DNA of 64,000 nucleotides from Vigna angularis (GCF_016808095.1 NC_068971.1:6336501-6400500), one strand, 5' to 3'. Positions 12,540 through 24,325 are shown, counted from the stretch's first letter. Numbers and translations are program-made. Notes: a model not told the origin generated them from the sequence alone.

Positions 12540-13030
12540 AAAACAATTAATATATTCATCATAAGTGTCAGCAAACAAGCTTTTTGAAGTCAAGCACACT
12601 TCACATTAGGAGGCAATTTGTGGTCAATCTTGACAAAATGGAATGCACATGCAGAAAACGGGACGTAAGTGAAATTCATTGTTGTCATGTGTGGGCAACA
12701 ATGAAATTTGTTTAACCTAAATAGAGAGAACTTCATCTTATCATTGGTTTAGGAAGTCAACTTATGAAAAAATCTACACATCAATAATCTACCTTATAAA
12801 CAAACAACAGATGTGGGAAATTACTTCTTGTCTTGATGTCTTGCCCTTAAATAAAAAAGTATTGCCTGATAGACCTAAGAAAAAGAGAAGACCAGAGTCA
12901 TGGGAGATAAAAAATGATGAAACTAAATTACGAAAGGAAGAGTTTTGAAAGAAGATGTGTTATGTGCAAGGAAATTGGACAAAATAGATCTTCGTGTTCG
13001 TAAAGATGTCAACCATAACAATCTCCACAA
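12540..13030 (+). pseudogene. MuDR-type (MULE) transposase, C-terminal remnant
   Basis: Reading on the plus strand with a few frame changes and stops, the segment around 12600-12720 gives VVNLDKMECTCRKRDVS followed by CCHVWATMKF. That is the SWIM zinc finger (CxC..CxH) found near the C-terminus of plant MULE transposases. Downstream, near 12850-12910, is a basic stretch with LPDRPKKKRR, and near 12950-13000 a zinc-knuckle-like CVMCKEIGQNRSSC in which the usual His is Gln. The catalytic region is not recognisable upstream, where the non-autonomous element at 10798-12131 lies. Clearly non-functional. It could be the decayed autonomous partner of nearby elements, but I could not link it to a pair of inverted ends. 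Confidence 0.75.
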
Positions 13031-14809
13031 CAAAAGCAACATAGTCTCCACCACATGGACCAACATCAACCTCATCAGCAGATACACCATTTGTGTCACC
13101 AACAGAAGCAACACAATCTACTCAACAATCATCCATAAAACAAGAAAGTCACACAAGCCTCAACACTGATCCCCTTTTAATATGATCATGGTAGGTTCCT
13201 CACATTTGTTAGTTTTGATCTAACAAATGGCGATAACCATTTTTAATCCCTCACATTTTTAATATGTGCTAGTTTCAAATGGCGGGAACCATATTTGACT
13301 TTCATCATTCAATATATTTCTCTACATGGGTCCGATATTAGTAGATTGGGGATAATTTATACGAAATTCCTTTGAATACATCACCTATCAATGCATCACA
13401 TCAATGTAACATTCTCTCCCTAGGAGTTACTATATTCATAACAAACACACAAAACTTATGTCACTCCTAATACTTCTATTTAATTTAAAGCACACTAAAA
13501 AACAAAACTTGTTTTTCTCAAACTCCCAACCAACGAGACCATAATATCACCAAATGAAAATAAAACAGGGACTCCATAGAATTGAAGTTTCATGTCACTC
13601 TTAGTACTGCAACACTCACAGTCAACACCCCATTGTGCGTCCAGCGGTGGCTTGTTGGTGCCTAGTGCCACAACCTTTAGAGTTCTCTGGAATATATTTT
13701 CTAGATGGCACCCAACGCTCTAAACTCCTAGAGCTATCTGAAATCTATTTTCCAAATGATGCCCCATAGTTATAAGATCTTGCTCAACGTCACTAAATTT
13801 TTCATAAATTATAATGTGTATGAAAATGGTCCATTAGTGTGTTTAGGTTATTTCACTTCTTTCATATATCGAAATAACTCCAATTTAATTTGAAATCAAC
13901 CCAGGTAGCACCATCACACCATTTTGTCACACTATACTCAAATCAACACCTTTTACTCAATCTTATTTCTCTAAAATAGCTTCATCACATAGGCACAAAA
14001 TCAACTCAGTAAAATACCATAAACAACAATTTCACAAAAAATGTTCAATATCTTATCCATTTATCACACTCTCTTCATCATTATTCTAAATTTTGATTTA
14101 ATAGTAATTGCAAATTTTACTAACATCCCTTATTTCAAAATATTTGGACCTCAATCAATTTTTTTCCAATTAATAGACAATGTTATTTCCACTCAAGGCT
14201 TAACGCAAAATATCTAAATAAGACAAAATTTTAGTATGAGATAAATTACATTGAGAGGATCATTTCTCTCGATTGTTCCTATATACTCTGGTGACTAAAA
14301 CTAAAAAAGAATAATTTAGAAGAACAAATAAAAACTTAACATATTTTAATAACCAATAAACCTAAAACATTCTTTAATACAATTTTTTAGTGGCACTATA
14401 GTTTTCTAGACGAGTAAGAAAAAAGAATGGAATTGAGAAAAACAATTGAGGGAAAATGGTTTGGATGGAACTGTGGCATGAAATAAGATAATCATAAAAT
14501 TTGAAAGTTTTCCTAAGTTTCTATTAAGTTCCCTTTTGCTAATATAAATTAAATACTTGATGTGTAGGTTTCTAAATTTTTATATTATTTTAAATTTTTG
14601 TTTATACATAACAGAGTAACTACTTTATTATATTTTACTCCTAAATGAAATGTTTAAACAAATATGTTGGTGATACGTTTAGTCACTCAAGAATTTTAAC
14701 GTGATATGTTGTTGGGTAATTTTTTTATATAAACAAATAATCGAGTTTTCCAATTGTTTATACCATGTGGTATATGGGATTGTGGACTAGTTTGTATAAG
14801 AATTGTTTA
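13031..14809. other. gene-free AT-rich DNA
   Basis: No coding frame of note. There is an imperfect direct repeat at about 13668-13775 (paired TAGAG..TCT and ATTTTC segments, roughly 60-base spacing). The rest is AT-rich, probably old decayed transposon sequence downstream of the transposase remnant. Confidence 0.4.
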
Positions 14810-14818
14810 TTTTTCTAA
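14810..14818. repeat. target-site duplication, left (TTTTTCTAA)
   Basis: Matches 24317-24325 exactly; borders the inverted ends of the 9.5-kb element. Confidence 0.7.
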
Positions 14819-15000
14819 GGTTTAAATACTAATTTAGTTTATATTTTTGTTGAATTTATTCAATGTGATATTTTTTGTGGTCAATAAAGTTTCAATTTTT
14901 GTTAATTTTGTTCAATTTGGTCATTTTTGATAATTGTGTTTAAATAGTTAACGATATAATAGACAAATTGACATTATTTGTATGATGTGTAATATTTTTC

Positions 15001-16367
15001 CTCCATCACCATCTTCATATTCCCGGACCTTTTTCCTCCATCATCATACCCAACTTCATCCATACCAACATATATCAAACTTCATAAAACTCATTTTTAA
15101 TCTTCATAAAACACACATTTCACCTTCTCTAGAGATCAACTTCACACTTCATTTTCTTCCTCCATATACAAAACTCATTTCCACACAGTCATATTTTTTC
15201 AACATTGAACCACCCATCATTAACACAAAACACAGATAGAAACTTTCTTTGCATTATCTTACTTTCCACAAAACCAACACAACCAACACCACTTTAACCA
15301 CAATAAACTTTATATTCTTAGTTAAGAATTGTCAACACATAACCGCACATAATCAATTAGGGTTTCTTAAATTTGAAATAGAGGTTTGTGATTGATATTT
15401 CTTGAATTTGACTTAGAGGTGTGTGATTGGGGTTTTGTGATTAAGGTTTCTTGAATTTGAAATGGATATATACTATTGCATTTACGACTTTTTTGTTTTT
15501 CACCTAGTGATGTTTGTTTTACAGCCTATTTAAGATATTCTTCATTTCTTCTTTTACAGATATCAAAATACATTTTTCTATATGAAAGAAAGTTGTGTTA
15601 CCTATTTTTCTTCAATCTTTGATGTGTATAAATTTTTCCATTGATCATTCTTCTTCTTCAATCTTTTAGGTTTCACCGCATACAACCTCCATTTAGCTTG
15701 AAGGAAACACTTCTACATGTTTGTGTCACATCGAATATGGTATTAGATCAAGTTAAAAAACCTACTCTACTTTCTGATGGAAGCAGCTTCAATCTTCAAG
15801 ACTGAGCAGCTCCTCGAACCAGAAGGTGGCAGCGGAGTGAAGAGATGGATGGTGGAAACAGCGCACGGTAGGTGTTTGATTAATTGTTTTGTGAAGTATG
15901 CATGCTCTAATCTGAAAGCATATCAGCCTTGCCTTTCCAATCCAGAAAGCACTTCCTTTCTTTGCCTCCTTTGCTTCCCATAACTTACCAAGCTTCTATG
16001 GCTGATTGGCTATGTTGTCCAAGCTTGATTATTGTCCTACAAAACAATATAAATATGTTTAATAAAGAGAAGAAGGTTTAATAATTGATACTCCATAAAA
16101 GTAAAGGGGTGAGTGCTCCTTCTTCTTGTTGAATTCTTTTAGACATGGCTCTTGTTAGAGGTCCTATGTGTAACTTGGATGGTCCTCCATCACTTTCGCT
16201 GCTTCACTTTCGTTTCAAGATCTTGAAGTTTCTTTTTATCTTCCTTTTTCAAGAGCATGAGTACAACCACAGAGACAATCATCAACAATCAAGTAAATCA
16301 TATAAATTTGACTTTAAACCCCTGAAGTATATGTTATCTACATCCTAGAGAACATTAAGAAATTGCT
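15001..16367. other. interior of the nested element left of the copia remnant
   Basis: Pyrimidine-rich sequence at 15000-15300, then two related copies of a GGTTTCTTGAATTTGA-like unit at 15355-15470, then unassigned sequence. Part of 15500-16360 may be the leader or left LTR of the copia remnant, but I found no matching right LTR. No gene supported. Confidence 0.4.
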
Positions 16368-17623
16368 TTGGTTTCCCTACCTTTAAATGAAACTGATTAC
16401 TCTTCTTGGAGAAGGAATATGAAGTGTGCTCTCTTGTCCAAAAACAAAATAAAATTCCTAGATAGAAGCATAAAGACTCCCATATTTGATGATCCTACAC
16501 GTGATGCATGGGAACAAATGAATGTGATGATTCTTTCTTGGATCATCACAACCTTATCACAAAAAATAGCCAACAATGTAATATATATTGAAAATGCAAA
16601 AGATTTATCGGAAAAGTTGAAAGAAAGATTTTTAAAAGGAGATTATTTCATAATTTCTGATCTATTATAAGAGATAAAGTCTATCAAACAAGGGGAAAGA
16701 AATGTTAGTCAACTATTTACTGATTTAAAGATTTTTTTAGAAGAACTTGACTTTCTTAGACCTATTCATAATATTGTTTGCTCTTGTGATCTATTTAAAA
16801 CCTTTGTGAAATACATAGAAATAGAATATGCGATTTTTTTTTTGAGACCTTAATGATACATGCAACACTATCAAGATACAAATTCTTCTTATGGAGCCTT
16901 TATCAAATATCAACAAGGTTTTCTCTCTGACTTACAATAAGAACAACAACTAATTCGTACTAGTTTAGTAGTGGAAAGCATACCCCTATTTAATGTTGTT
17001 GAGAAGACAAAATTGAAAACAACATGATAAGGGAAATAGGAAAATGCAATGACATGGAAACACACGTGGGAGAAATCAAGGAAGAGGAAGAGAATGAAAT
17101 CCTAACTATTGTAAACAATGTTCATACTGTAATAAAATGAACCATACTGCAAATGAGTGCTACTCAAACATGGTTACCTACAATGGTGTAAATAGATAAG
17201 GGATAATCAGCTTGATCAAGGCAATGGAGGCAATAAGGTAAATTGAAATCTCAACCTAAAGGAATAAACTTCACAAATTAATACACAAACTCTCAATCAA
17301 TCAACACCCAAGAAAATGCAAAATATTTTGCAGCTTCTAGAAAATAATTACAACCTTACTCACTTTGTTAAACATGTTCAAAGAAATATAACTGAGTCTT
17401 TTAAAACTAACAATGAACAGGGTAATTTTCTTTGGATTTTAGACACAAGAGCCACAAATAATGTTACCTATGTTAAAGACTTCTTTATCACTTTTTACAA
17501 GATCAAACTTGTTCATGTCAGAATGTGTAATGATTCCCATTTTGTTGCACAATATGTAGGAACCATACAATTTTCAAAACATCTTTTTCTTTTCAATGTT
17601 TTGTTCATACTAGATTTTTCTTT

Positions 17624-19176
17624 GGCTTAATAGCTTATTTTGTCCCTAATTTTGGTGGAATGTGTCAATTAGGTCCAACCTTTGAAAAAAGAGTCAAATG
17701 CATTCTCATATCGTAAATTTTGCATCAACGAAGTCCCTTTTGTTAAATAGAAACAAACAGAGATAAGAGATTGAGGATATGGCAGAAGACGTGTTATTTT
17801 GTAGGTATATTTATGCTAACGTGTTAGTGAATGGGTGCAAAGATGAAATTTAGGGGTGCACTTGTATTTTCTTGGCCAGACCCAAGCCCTATTTTCTTTA
17901 GGGTTTCTTTTTTTCTTTTTCAGAAACGAAGGTCTCTTCTCTACCTTCATTAGCGGTAGCTCTACCCTCCGCATGACCAATGCCGCCGTGCCTCCCTCTA
18001 GTCGGCCAAAACTATTGCCGACGGTGCCGATCGTCGCCAGAGACACCGCCAGCCACTACGGCGTTCCCCCTCCGTGCGCGCTTGATGACATCGTTGTCGC
18101 TAGCATTAGGGTTCTGATTCGGAGTAAACGCCGTCGGTGACAACATCGCCGTCCATAAAGCAAATTGTGTGTTTCTCCTCTTTGAATCGTAAAGACAAAT
18201 CGTAACTCGTCCTGACCCCTAATTCCTCTGCTTCACTTTAGCCTTCTATAGCATCACTGTCGATACCGATCAAAATCACCGGCTTTGTTGCTGCCTCGCA
18301 ATCACTGTAACTCTGATCGAGATTCGAAACACTGCCGCCACTCTTCTTCTTCCACTAAACTCAACATTTTTACTCTATCCTATCTCTTTTTTATTTTAAT
18401 TTCTTTTTTTTTCAAGATTTATTATATTATGTATTGGTTTGGATTTTCTTTTCGTGTAGAATTAAGAGAAGAACATTTTCCTCTTCAATTGAATATTTGA
18501 GGTTCTGGAAATCAAATTTATAGTGGTAACTCTGTTACATACCATTTTTTCTTTTCTTTCTTATTATGTCACTTGTTTAATAATTTATGGATTGATTACA
18601 TCTCATACACTATTATTTCTATTGCTTATTCCACAATTCCTGAATTTTCTACGTAGATGAATTAGTGAAGAGGCATGTGTTATTTTTATTGCTTATTTAA
18701 CAATTTCTAAATTTTCTACGAAGGACGCGACGGGGGATAACGGTGCGGCGAAGTGAAAGGCGTAGAGGTAGGGGATGGTCATCTTTGGGATGTTGAGGAA
18801 TGTCCTATTGCTCCAATTCCCGGTGGACCAATATGAAACATTGTCATTGAAGACGAGCTCGAACTCGCTATAGAATGATGGTTTCAACCGCAAGGGGAAA
18901 GCCCCGGGGAAGCACAATATTTTCCATGTCAACTTTTACTTTTCACAGTCAACTTTTAGTTCACTAACACGTTAGCACAAATACATTTATAAAATGACAT
19001 GTTACTACTATCTTCACCCATATCATCAATCCCTTAACTTTGTTTGTTTCTGTTTAACGGAAGGGATGACGTTAACACAAAATTTACTAAGTAAGGACCA
19101 AGTGGACACTCTTTTAAAAGGAGAGACCTAATTGACACAATCCAGCAAAACTGAAGACAAAATAAGCTATTAAGCA
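17624..19176. mobile_element. Mutator-like element carrying an S-domain receptor kinase fragment (Pack-MULE type)
   Basis: The ends 17624-17831 and about 18960-19176 are inverted repeats of about 210 bases (shared CTTAATAGCTTATTTTGTC and GCTAACGTGTTAGTGAA), flanked by TTTTTCTTT at 17615-17623 and 19177-19185. The outermost base differs between the ends (GG versus TG). It sits inside the copia protease region. The interior is GC-richer than its surroundings and includes a lectin-receptor-kinase fragment (see 18720-18920) and a GC-rich, gene-like piece at about 17870-18340. No transposase is present. Confidence 0.88.
18720..18920 (-). pseudogene. captured fragment of an S-domain (G-type lectin) receptor-like kinase
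   Basis: The minus strand reads FYSEFELVFNDNVSYWSTGN and then NRTFLNIPKMTIPYLYAF with no stop over about 65 codons. YWS(S/T)GNW followed by a P-x-M-T stretch is characteristic of the extracellular S-locus-glycoprotein part of plant S-domain receptor-like kinases. There is no kinase domain and no intact N-terminus: it is a piece of a host gene inside a Mutator-like element. The exact gene of origin is unknown. Confidence 0.75.
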
Positions 19177-20387
19177 TTTTTCTTTCAACTTAATAAATGT
19201 CCAAAGTCTTATTAAAAACTCAAACTGTAAACTAACTTCTTTTTATAGTATTGTCAATATTCAATACAGTTCATTATTGTACATGATTAGACATATGTTG
19301 ATTTATGCAGAAGATTATACTATCTACAAGGGTTTTCTCCCATTTCTAATAAATATTCTCTCCCTATTGTTTTTTCCTACACTTGTAAACAAAAGGACAT
19401 TGATCTATGGCATTTTAGGTTAGGACACCCGGCTAGAAAAATTGTTGAACATATATGCATTAATTTTCCTTACATCAAATCATACTCTAAAACTATTTGT
19501 GATATTTGTCATTATGTTAAACAACACAATCTTTCTTTAAACAAAGTGATACCAAATCTCCTAAAATATTTTATCTTATTCATATAGATATATAAGGTCA
19601 TATTGTTATACCGTCCATTTATAAGCATAGATATTTCTTAATTGTTGTAGATTATTTTAGCATATACATGTGGATTTTTCTAATTCACAATAAAGGTGGA
19701 ACAAGATCCTTATTAGATAGTTTTGTTACATATATCAAAAGTCAATTTGAAAAAAATATTAAAATCATCGTAATTAACAATGGACAAGAATTTGAATATT
19801 TTGATTTCTACAACAAACACGACATTTTTACACTAGAAAAGTTAAATTGAAACTTCATAACAAAAATCTGACGTGGAACGAAAACACCAAAATATTATAA
19901 ACACTATGCAGCGTAATTTTTCAATCTAATTTACTCAAAGCCTATTAATCTTATGTTGTTTGCCATGTTATGCATCTTATCAATAAAATGCCTACTACTG
20001 TGCTATTTGGAAATACTTCTTATGAATTACTTCATGTCTTTCCTTCTACTTATTTGAGTCTTAAAAGTTTTTGGATGTCTATGTTTTTTCTATACTCTTG
20101 AGAATAACCTAACCAAACTTGAGCCCAGGTCTAAAAAATGTGTTTTCATTGGTTATAAATCTAGAATTAAATGTTATATTCTATTGTACATTCAAACCAC
20201 ATAAATTTTTATTAATATAAATGTAGTCTTTTTATGAATTTGTTTACCCTATAAAGACCTTAAACCTTCTATTGATTGTGTCCTAGATAATAAAAACAAG
20301 TTTGATTATATTCTTAAAGTTGATGTACCTTTATATAACCATGACAAGGAACACATACAAATTATAACATAATGGAATTTGATTTTT

Positions 20388-21595
20388 GGTTTAATAGGTT
20401 CGAAGGTCCCTATATTTGCGGGTTCATTTCAATTGGGTCCTCCAATTTTGAAAGTGATCAATTAGGTCCCTTTCCGTTAAATGCAATGGACGACGTTAAC
20501 TTTTTATGAGGAGGGTACCCTAGTTGAACAGCAACCTGGCCCTTCGCTCCGCAGCTTGCCCCCCCGGCGAACGCTCCTCATGAGGTTCCTTTTGATTGGT
20601 CTCGTTGTCAACATGACCAGATAAGACACAGACTCGCTGTTTTTACCTCCAACCGTCCACGAGACACGGACACCATATATGCCATTATTTTATAGAAAAG
20701 TGATATTATCGGTCGAATGACCCAATTGGATCCTATTCCATTCTGGGCTGAGCAAAAAAAGAAGTTGGTAGCGGATGGGAACTACATTCATAAGCAGTTG
20801 AAGTGACTATAGCAGTAACTAAGAAAAAAAGGCTCCTCCCCGAGTATGCCTTAGGAAAGTAAAAGGAGGGGTTCAAGGTGCAGAATTGGGGCACTACTAT
20901 ATTCCCCTTCTTCTTACTGAGGAAGAACGGATTTAAGGAAGCCGACTCTCGTTCTTTATCTACGGGAATATAAGAAGTAGACCTGTCGCGCTTCGAAGAA
21001 AGGTAGTTCCCCGGGGTCTGTCTATCTGACTATATTACTATATATATGATGCACCTAGGTTTCCAGACGTTCAGACTGAAGTCTGAGAAGGCAAGAAGAA
21101 TTTTCTCTAACTAAAAGTGAGAACCTTTTTGTTGTCCCACCAGATTGATAGGGGAAATCTTCTATTGGAGGCGACATGGGGTTCATTTAGGATTTTGAGT
21201 AAGGCATTCCTGTGAGCTTATCATGCTATCAGGAGACCTCAGATAGATATCCGAGCTGGCATCTTATTGAGTTGTTCAACCACACTGAATTCACTGTTCT
21301 TGATGATCCTCAAGAATTCCTAGATTTCTTCCTCTACTGCTTGACAGGTTCAATATCTCCCATTTTCTTCCTTCTTAGTTCCAACTCTTCTGGAGTATAA
21401 CATCTTCCAGAACGAGTCATTCCTCCAATTTCTGCCACCTACCTCGGGCTCTTTTCCCCTTCGTTCTTATCCTGTTTAAAAAGTTAACGCCGTCCATTGC
21501 ATTTAACGGAAAGGGACCCAATTGATCACTTCCAAAATTGGAGGACCCAATTGAAACGAACCCACAAATATAGGGACCTTCGAACCTATTAAACC
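20388..21595. mobile_element. Mutator-like element, about 119-bp inverted ends, 9-bp target duplication, mixed cargo
   Basis: The ends 20388-20506 and 21477-21595 are close inverted copies (both start GGTTTAATAGGTTCGAAGG), flanked by perfect TTGATTTTT repeats (20379-20387 and 21596-21604). It interrupts the copia remnant between integrase and reverse transcriptase. The interior contains a minus-strand Ty3/gypsy fragment (about 21130-21420) and, at about 20515-21110, DNA of distinctly higher GC content with no recognisable coding content. No transposase is present. Confidence 0.9.
21130..21420 (-). pseudogene. fragment of a Ty3/gypsy (Ogre/Tat-like) gag-pol inside the Mutator-like element
   Basis: On the minus strand the segment starts MTRSGRCYTPEELELRRKKM and, after a frame change, continues with EFLRIIKNSEFSVVEQLNKM and AHRNALLKILNEPHVAS, interrupted by stops. 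These blocks resemble the gag/protease region of large legume gypsy elements. It is too short and broken to function. That it was captured or inserted inside the host element follows from its position between the inverted ends. Confidence 0.7.
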
Positions 21596-22772
21596 TTGAT
21601 TTTTCTAACACCTCTTTTGAGAAAAAATAAAAATTTTCTATAGATGACCATTAGGAAAGAATCGAACCAAAATCTAAACAACTAAAAAAACAAAATGAAG
21701 ATGGAGAGTGCAAACCACAAAGCCAATCCACTATAGTGAAGCAAACACCAAAACATTTGAAAGACTACTATCGCTCCCTAATTATTAGTACCAATTTTCC
21801 AAACAGATTAGGAATAGTATTGTTCATCCTATCTCTTCCATTTTATCTTATAATTCTCTATCTAAATGTCATTTAACATATAATTTTGTCATATATAATT
21901 GTAATGAACCCATAAATTATGAAGAGGCCAACAAATAGAAAGTCTAGATTGATGCTATGAGCAAATAAATAAAGACAATGAGACATGGTATCTAACTAGT
22001 CTTCTTCCAGGGAAGAAACCTATTGGTTGTACATGGCTTTACAAGATAAAACACAAAGTTGACGACACTCTTGAAAGCCAAAAAGTCAGGTTAGTGGCTA
22101 TAGGGTTTACGACTATAGTGAATCAACTTTATGGACATCTTTTCTCTTGTAGGTAAAATAACAACTGTTAAGCTATTGTTCGCTTTTGTTGTTATCAAAG
22201 ATTGACACCTACATCAACTTGGTGCAGACAATGCATTTCCTCATGGAGGCCTACATGAGTAAGTTTACATGACTCCTCCTCTTGGCCTTATCACTAATAA
22301 TCAATAAGTTTGTAAACTCACTAAATCTCTTTGTCTTGAAACAAGCCAACAGATAATGATTTACTAAGTTGTCTAATTTCCTTATTTCAAATGGTTTCAC
22401 TTAGTCAAAAGTTGATTATTCCTTATTTAGCAAATGTTCTTTTAACAATTTTATAGCCTTACTTGTGTACGTAGATGAAATTATATTGATAAAAAATTCA
22501 TTAATTGACATAAAGAAGGTTGAAGACCTCTCGCACGACAGTTTCAAAATAAAAGACCTTAGTGAGTTGAAATACTTCCTTGGATTTGAAGTAACTATAA
22601 TTATAAAGGGTATCCATTTATATTAACCGAGTATGCAGTTGACCTTTTGAAAGAAGGTGGAATGCTTGACCTTCTTTACCTAACAAATATTAAACCAAAC
22701 ATAACTTTTACAGTTTAACACCATAATGCAGCTAACCACATTTTAGAAAATATGTATAAGACATAACTTTTG

Positions 22773-23733
22773 TGTTGGAACAATCGGTACCGTTATAGAG
22801 TCGCGCAGCGGAATAAAATACTTAGAAAGCGTGTTACGGTCACAAATCAAGTTTAATGGTCCGTTTTAGAAAAACAATTTTCTTAGAGAAAATTTATCAA
22901 ACAGTTGATGTACGTACAATAAAATGAGTGTAGGGAATAAGAAGATCAACACATAATTTTTATCCTGGTTCGAATCAAAAGATTCTACGTCCAGTCGTTA
23001 ATCACTATAAATAGTGATTAACCTTTTTCACTAAAAATGGTTTCACAGATTACAACAAATAGTGAATAAAGCAGATAAATAAACCTTCCTTCGACGAACG
23101 AACCGGAAGAAGAACACTCTGCCAACTCGAAGAGAACCGCTCCGACTATCGACAAACGAAACGCGAGCTTCTCCTATTCACGAGACCAGGCAAAGCACCT
23201 TGCTAACTCGAAGAGAGCTTGCTCCGACTATCGACACACGACACACGAGCCTCTCCTGTTCACGAGACCAAGCAAGGGAACTTGAACTATAGCTTCTGAG
23301 AACTTCCTCTGACAAACAGTATTCTGCAAGAGCTTCTGTTCAACAACTTTTTTTCCTGATTTCTCCAAATCAAAATATATAGCCAAGTACACTGAATGCC
23401 AAAGGTCAGCTCCCAACTGCCATGAATAATCGATTATTGTAAGTGATAATCGATTATTCAAGTCCGTTACAGGGTTTTCAAAATGTGATAATCGATTATA
23501 TGAAGAGATAATCGATTATTCCTGTATGACTTTGTGATAATCGATTATTGCCATTCCATAATCGATTATTTCAGTTAAAAATGCAAGTTTACAAGGTTTA
23601 CAAGAATTTCCTACTACATTTAATTTCTACAAATTGCTTTTAACTAATTCTAATATCTTCTTCAACTAAAACTTCTTGTAGCATCATCAAAACAAATTTC
23701 TTCAAGATTTACCAATACTCCTTATTGGTAACA
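22773..23733. mobile_element. solo LTR, 961 bp, 5-bp target duplication
   Basis: It starts TGTTGGAACAATCGG and ends TTGGTAACA, so it has the TG..CA ends of an LTR. It is flanked by the 5-bp repeat TTTTG (22768-22772 and 23734-23738). No retrotransposon coding region adjoins it, so it is a solo LTR left by recombination between two LTRs. It contains at least six copies of a TAATCGATTA-type palindrome at 23425-23575. The family cannot be assigned with certainty. Confidence 0.82.
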
Positions 23734-23738
23734 TTTTG

Positions 23739-24130
23739 TAGTTCAACCCCATATGACAGCTCAACAAAATTTAGAAAATATGTATGTATGTATGTTTGTA
23801 TGAATCAAATGCAAAGAATCCATCAAATAAATAGAATAATCAATGGTTTAATTTAAGCAATTCCTTAAATAATGGTTTAAGTAAGATGTTTTGAGAAGAT
23901 GAAGGTGATGAGAGATTGTGTAATGGATCGCAAAGATGAAGATGAACGAGATGGAGTCTTCTAATGTTACGGTACTAGGGTTGATAGATGGGTAGTCTTA
24001 AAAGAAGAAGATGATGGGGTTGGTCATGTTTGTAGAATGTTTGGAAAATGTATGAGTTTAAGATGATGGTGAAGACATGGGTGAGAAAATCAAGCTCCCC
24101 ACCATGTAAGATAAAATGATCCCCTCCACG
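23739..24130. other. interior of nested element, right side
   Basis: The first 50 bases after the solo LTR resemble the 60 bases before it (both contain TTTAGAAAATATGTAT), so a short tandem duplication existed at the insertion site. The rest is purine-rich sequence with GATGAAGATGA-type repeats and no gene. Confidence 0.45.
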
Positions 24131-24316
24131 TAAAATAAATTGACATATAAAATAAATTATGTCATGTTCTTTAGTATATCGTTAACTATTTAAATATCTT
24201 TACTAGAAAAGACTAAATTAAATCAAATTAACAAAAATTAAGACTTTATTGAAAAAAAAAAGAAAATCACATTGAATAAACTCAACGAAAATAGAAACTG
24301 AATTAGTATTTAATTT

Positions 24317-24325
24317 TTTTTCTAA
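24317..24325. repeat. target-site duplication, right (TTTTTCTAA)
   Basis: Matches 14810-14818 exactly. It sits at the end of a T run, so the exact border could be off by a base or two. Confidence 0.65.

Larger units (their letters stand above)
16368..22700 (+). pseudogene. decayed Ty1/copia gag-pol, split by two Mutator-like elements
   Basis: Fragments run in the order of a copia polyprotein. Gag (16368-16670) has LNETDYSSWRRNMKCAL and is followed by a zinc knuckle CSYCNKMNHTANEC near 17120-17165. A protease-like piece (about 17430-17620) has ILDTRA where an active DTGA/DSGA would be expected. An integrase region (about 19400-19850) has LWHFRLGHPARK and a DDE-type stretch with many stops. 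Reverse transcriptase remnants (about 21950-22660) show GKKPIGCTWLYKIKH and a YVD-like core. Several stops and frameshifts make it non-functional. Between 17624-19176 and 20388-21595 the frame is interrupted by Mutator-like insertions with 9-bp duplications. Flanking LTRs could not be paired. Confidence 0.82.
14819..24316. mobile_element. 9.5-kb nested element with Mutator-like inverted ends and 9-bp target duplication
   Basis: The left end from 14819 to about 15000 and the right end from about 24130 to 24316 are recognisable inverted copies of each other (shared AAATACTAATT near the tips, TTCAATGTGAT and AGTTAACGATATA inward), with substantial divergence. Perfect 9-bp repeats TTTTTCTAA flank it at 14810-14818 and 24317-24325. 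The interior is mostly younger insertions and a decayed copia element, so the original element was much shorter. The sequence just inside each end has a similar character (CACCATCTTCAT-type runs), suggesting degenerate ends longer than 180 bases. The outer element appears to be the oldest layer. Divergence lowers confidence compared with the smaller elements. Confidence 0.72.

Noticed and set aside
15777..15983. 68-codon ORF (MEAASIFKTEQ...)
   Set aside because: Short, no recognisable domain, inside the nested transposon region; perhaps copia leader or LTR sequence.
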